Shown piece after piece: positions 37,713 through 43,534 of a DNA stretch of 52,081 nucleotides. Source of the DNA: Chara braunii (lineage: Eukaryota; Streptophyta; Charophyceae; Charales; Characeae); assembly GCA_003427395.1 (NCBI GenBank), contig BFEA01000235.1:293759-345839 (forward strand), given 5' to 3'. How positions within the stretch are numbered: the first letter of the stretch is position 1; every line of letters starts with the position of its first letter. A model generated the notes under the pieces. That model saw only the letters and a list, made by a program, of their open reading frames with translations. It searched no databases and had not been told where the DNA came from. The position numbers and the translations under genes were made by a program.

Positions 37713-40538
37713 CACACAGCTGTCAATCCATCTAGGATAGCCAAAAGCTTGTTTTTCTCACAAGTGAAATGGGTAAACCACGGAGCCGAATGCAGGGCAG
37801 ACTGGACAAAAATTGGACAAAGACTTTGGAGGCGATGCAGACTCTGGGCGAAGAAGTCCAGAGCACAAGTATGCCTCCGAGGGAGATTGATAACTTTACC
37901 ATGACAGTCTTGTTTGTTCTCCCCAAAATGTTCAAAGATGGCAGCTCGTCGGCATGCACGCCTGGACTGTCAACATAGATCCAAATTAGGAAAGCAGGTG
38001 AGTCTTTCTTGGTGAAGTCTCAGACAATTAGTAAATTACACCATTTTTGGTCGTGCTTGGTATTGAAAAGCTTGACATATGCACAGAATAACTAGGAAGC
38101 AGGGTTGCATCCCTGCCGACCGCCGACCCTGACCGCCGACCGTATTGCAGCTGACCGTATTGCAGCCGACCAGTAGGGCCGACCGGTCGGTGGTCTGCCA
38201 ACCAGTCAGAAAATAACCATCCACTGATTTTCTTTCAAATCTGAGTCGGGGGCTGTACTGCGCTTGCTGAGTACAGCCCAAATCTGCTGAGAAACTTTTG
38301 GGGATGTGGGGGGGTATGGGCTGTCTCTTATACACATCTAGATGTGTATAAGAGACAGGGGCGGTTTGGGGGTGTTGGGGGGGGTGTATGGGGGTAAAGA
38401 GGGCCGCTATGGGGGTGTTGGGGGGGTGTATGGGGGTAAAGAGAGCCACTATGGGGGTGTTGGTGGTGTTATTACTAATTTATTAGGGGTTCTGGACCTC
38501 AAAAAAAAAATTATTTATTTATTTCTTTCGGGGTACCGACGACCCCCGACCGGTAGGTGCCGACCAGTCAAGGGCCACCAACCATCGGGGGGTGCAACAC
38601 TGCTAGGAAGTGAAAGAGGAAAATGAAAAAGGGTACCCAAGATGGATTCAATCGATTTCAATGTTATTGATAGGAGAGCACTACAGATCTGCAAGGAGAC
38701 CAGCACTGGAGATACTCAATTTACAAGCATGCTAGGCTACCAGCCGGGCCGCCCAGGCCACCTTGTTTGCCCGGGAGGCCCAGTCGTGCAAGGGCGAAAG
38801 AAGGTCCCAGCAAAACAAAAAGAAAGACAAATCTCTGCTAAAAAAAAAAAAAAAAAGAAGGTAAAGAAAACTGAACAACTTTTGCCTCAGGGTCACATCG
38901 AAATTCTTTGGAGTTTTTTTTTGTTCCCAGCTGGGCAAGTGGTCCCTGGCCACTCTGGTAGCCTAGCAAGCATGCTGAATTCTTGTATGGCGACAAGGCA
39001 ATTGGCAGAAACGACAAAGCAGTGACCACGCCGGCACAATTGGATGAAAACTTTTGAAAAGCCCTCTTCCCTCCTCTCAACAATCAATATGACAACAATG
39101 ATGGGGAGATTGATAAGGGAAGGACAGGGAAGGATGGGAAGAGAAGGTGAGAGAAAGGGAGTAGAAGAGGAAGGGTATGACAAGGGGAGACGAGAGCAGG
39201 GGCGGAAGGAAAAGAGGAAGGAACGAAAAGGGACGGGAAAGTCTTTTCATAACGGATGACCCTCAAACCATAATCTGTTAACATACGACGGAAATCAGGG
39301 TGGTTGGAAAAATGCACACCAAACATATCCCATACTTCTCGTTCCCACCAACCAGCTGCCGGAAATATTTTGACTACTGAACAGATGGGAGTTATTTCAT
39401 CTACACGTGTATGTACCCGAAGACGTGAATGGACAAGGAAAAGAAAGGGAAGAGGGGGGTACAGCACAAATAGATGAAGGGTTTAGCGCTTATGTCATAA
39501 GGTCTCGCTATGCGAGAACAAAGAGAACCAGGGATGTAGTCGCACAGGTCTCTGAGGTGTACCTGACAAAACCGGATCATGGAATACAGGTTGTGAAGAC
39601 CTGCTGCTTCAGCAAACACCATAGAGCTCTGCAGACATGGTTTGGATGCATCAAACAATGGCCACAAACCTTGATTACCACAAAAAATTATGCTTGGATT
39701 ACCCTCAGGAGGATCATCAAGTTCATCTCACTATCGGAAACTTCATTATTGATGCATGCCTATCAGACTCAGTATACACTATATACCTAGGCTACCAGTC
39801 GGGCCGCCCGGGTCCTGGGTGGCCAGCCCGTGCAAGGACCAGGGAATGTCCCAGCCAAAAACAAAAAAAACAAAAAAAATCCAAAAAATCCGAAAAAAAA
39901 CTATGTTATGACAGTTATGCAGAAAAAAAACCTGAACAACTCTTGCCTCAGGGTCACATCGAAATTCTTCACCAAATTTAGAATAGAAAATAAATCTTAA
40001 AATATTGTTTTTATTTTTATTTTTTTAATTTTTTTGGCCTGGCCGGGCAAGTGACCCCGGGCCACTCTGGTAGCCTAGCTATATACTATATAGGCAATGC
40101 GCAGAACCAAGGAATCACCAACATGAAGAAATACATACATACAATGTACTGGAAGACTGAAAATGAATGGTTGGACTATCAGACTCGTGACTCAACACAC
40201 ACATGCATCATCCTCATGTTGAACTGTGAGAAGGGAAGTGTACATAGAAGAGAGGTCCCTCCTTGCACAACACACACGTAGGGAGAAATCTACAGATGAT
40301 GGAGGTGAGAGATGGAAACAAACTGTGGGAAAAGAGTCAGAAGAAAAAGGTGAAGAAAACAGTAATAATCTCTCTCTAAGTCCCACACTTGGCATCAGAT
40401 GTAACATCAAGTCTGAACCTGGGGACATACCCTCCCTGAAATAGTTGCCGATCTCTGGTCTCTCTCTCTCTCGGACCACAAGTAGGAGAGAGGCCGCACT
40501 TATGGAGGGGTAGAGGAGAAGAAGAAGAACCACAACAA

Positions 40539-40634
<96 letters not shown>

Positions 40635-40664
40635 NACACTGAGGATTACATCTGTCTCTTATAC

Positions 40665-40732
<68 letters not shown>

Positions 40733-43314
40733 CTCCAATACTGACTGGTGAAGATGGTGTCTCATCAGTGGCAGGTCGGAGGATGAAAGGCCGGAGAGAA
40801 GACGGTGGAAGTCCAACACTATGGCACCAGGTAAGTATTCCGCTGCTCTCCAATGCCGCTGTACACGTCTCTCTCTGCAGTCTCTGAGTTTTCGTTTTGA
40901 TTGCAATATCAAGTCAATCTGTTCCGAAATTAAGGATCAAATAATTTCACCCCAGAGATCCAGCGTTGATGACATTTGGCATCTGAGTAACGCAACATCA
41001 TTTTTCTTAGTCCAAAAATTAGTACCTAAACCAATCATCATATCTTTAGCCAAGTATCCTACAGAAAAACTTCCAGAAGCCAAAAATAGTAAAGGGATTG
41101 CCATAAGAGTAGGAGCATCCTGACATCTCTAGGTATCTTGCTTAAAAGCATAGGCTACCACCATCGTGACTCCTAGCACTAATGCTGAAACAGTGCTGCT
41201 CTCCAGCAGCTTGTCTGGTACGCATCTGGCCACGGCTCCATCCGTTGACCTCTTGCCTGGTACTGGACACTTCTTTTTCCTTATTTCTGATATTCCATCG
41301 GTGAGGAGGTCAAGATGAACTAGCAATATACCAAGAGGAAGCAACCCATTGTTAGGTTGGTTGCTTGGCTTCATTCTATATTCAGGGGAGCAGCAACATG
41401 GCTCGCCTTCAATCTCTTTCACATTGATTGAGGATTTTCAGAGTCGGACTATAAATTCACCTCGAAGCATTGGTGCACACTGGGTTGTCACCATATCCAG
41501 AACAACCCAGCATCGGGGACTTGCCAGCACCTCCAAGGCTCTGGCTACGGCCACTGCATACCTTCAACCAAAGTCTCCCCATGCCAGGGTGTCCTTCTTG
41601 CAAGAGGCAGAAGCAGGTGAGTAACATCAGCGCAGGAGGGGAATGGCGGGACCCCTGGACATGTGGTCAGGAATCATTTGACACACTGCCATCTGCAAGT
41701 TTTTGTAAAAAGACGCAATCAAGACATACACCCTAGCAGGAGAGGATAACAAAGAGGGAACACTATATAAACCCCCCAGAAACTCACTGACCTGTCGAGG
41801 GAGATCAGCGCAGCGATAAAATAGCACACATCGAGAAGGAAGACCGTCTCGACCAGCTCGACCACTTTCCTGGCACAGAGTGGAAAACCGACACAAGAGT
41901 AGCATCAACAAGTTGAGGAAGAGAGCATGAAGACTTGTTGAAAGCAGAACAACCAGAAACTCGGACCGCCTCGACCACTGTGACTCCTTTGAGGCACGGA
42001 GAGGAAAAGCGACGGCGGAGCAGCACTAAGAAGTTTAGAAAGCCTAGCTCAGTTGGTACACCCATCAACTGTTGAAATACAGCCCTGCGTACGAATCCAC
42101 ATGGAACAAGATGACTTTTTGAAAGAAGTTTAGAAAGCGAGCATGACGACTTGTCCAAAAAGAAGAACAAACAGAAGCTCATGCAACAGGCGTTACCAGA
42201 AGCATCAACAACTTTGAGAATGCGCAAAAGACAATTTGTTGAAAGAAGGATATACCGAAATTTGGAAAACAGAGTGTATTAGATGAACGTGATTGGTGGA
42301 GCAAGACCAAGTGTGAACGTTTCCCACCCGCTGCGCCATCAAGGCCCAAATTCACAGAACCACAAAAGAAAAGCAGCCACTCAGCTGATTGGTGCATTTC
42401 CACATTCTCAGTCTTCCTCTTTATTCTACGGAATTTTAACCTGTCGTGGGAAGAGAATGAGAAAGTCAAATCAGGTCAAACACATGGCATAAGGATGATG
42501 CACACAGAGGATGAAATAGTTCAGAGTTCAAGAAGACAAGACAAAAGTCAAATGAGTCACTGCAGGCTCGCCCTATGGACCACGGATGAGTTATTAAAAA
42601 CTCATATAAGAACAGATGCTACGGTTTATCTTAGCCAGAAAGGCCGACAGAAGTATCGCTCGGCGAGTGTTTTAGTAACTTTTTAGTAGTTTTTACTATT
42701 TTCATGACGAATTATTTATGAATCATCATGGCTACATCGACTTCCATGGGACCTGGGCTCCCACCTTCAGCAGAACATCCAGCTCACAAAGAAACTACTA
42801 ACATTTGGCAAACGCATACGTTCGCCCTCGCAATGATGAAAAGTGCAGCGGAATGCGATACTCAATGCGAAGTGCAGAATCCGTGAGCCACGGTGCCCAA
42901 GGCTTCTGCCAAGGGCACACCCGCTTGACCATTTAAAAAGACAAAGAAACTACTACATCCAATTCTACGCACCTGGTAGTATGATTCGACAGATTTGCTG
43001 ATTGTGTGATGAATAACAAATCTCACTGCATCCATAGAAATACACACAACATGCGGGTGAGAAGTGCAAGCAGAAAGTGTGGCGTAAGATGATAAGACTG
43101 CCCGAAGACAAAGAGTGTGTAAAACTGTGTAACATTTTCTGAAAAAGAAACCAGTGGGACCACTACCACTGGAGAATAGCATTCAAAAAAGCACACTATA
43201 AAAAAAAAGTGAGACTACTTTTCACGGAGGTCCTGAATGTGCACGAATGCCACACAGAAATCAAGCCAGAGCCCGCCATGAGCCGTCCCGCCGCGCCCCA
43301 CCCATCAGCCTCAA

Positions 43315-43385
<71 letters not shown>

Positions 43386-43464
43386 TCTCTCTCTCTCTCT
43401 CTCTCTCCCCCCCCCACACACACACACACACACACACATACACAGCAGTCCTAAATCTCGACAT

Positions 43465-43534
<70 letters not shown>

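Noticed and set aside
39084-39259. Lys/Arg/Gly-rich frame beside the nad9 insert
   Set aside because: Purine-rich simple sequence; no conserved motif.
40192-40668. Arg/Glu-repeat protein starting MCIRDR
   Set aside because: The start is translated Nextera adapter and the body is the CT microsatellite read on the other strand.
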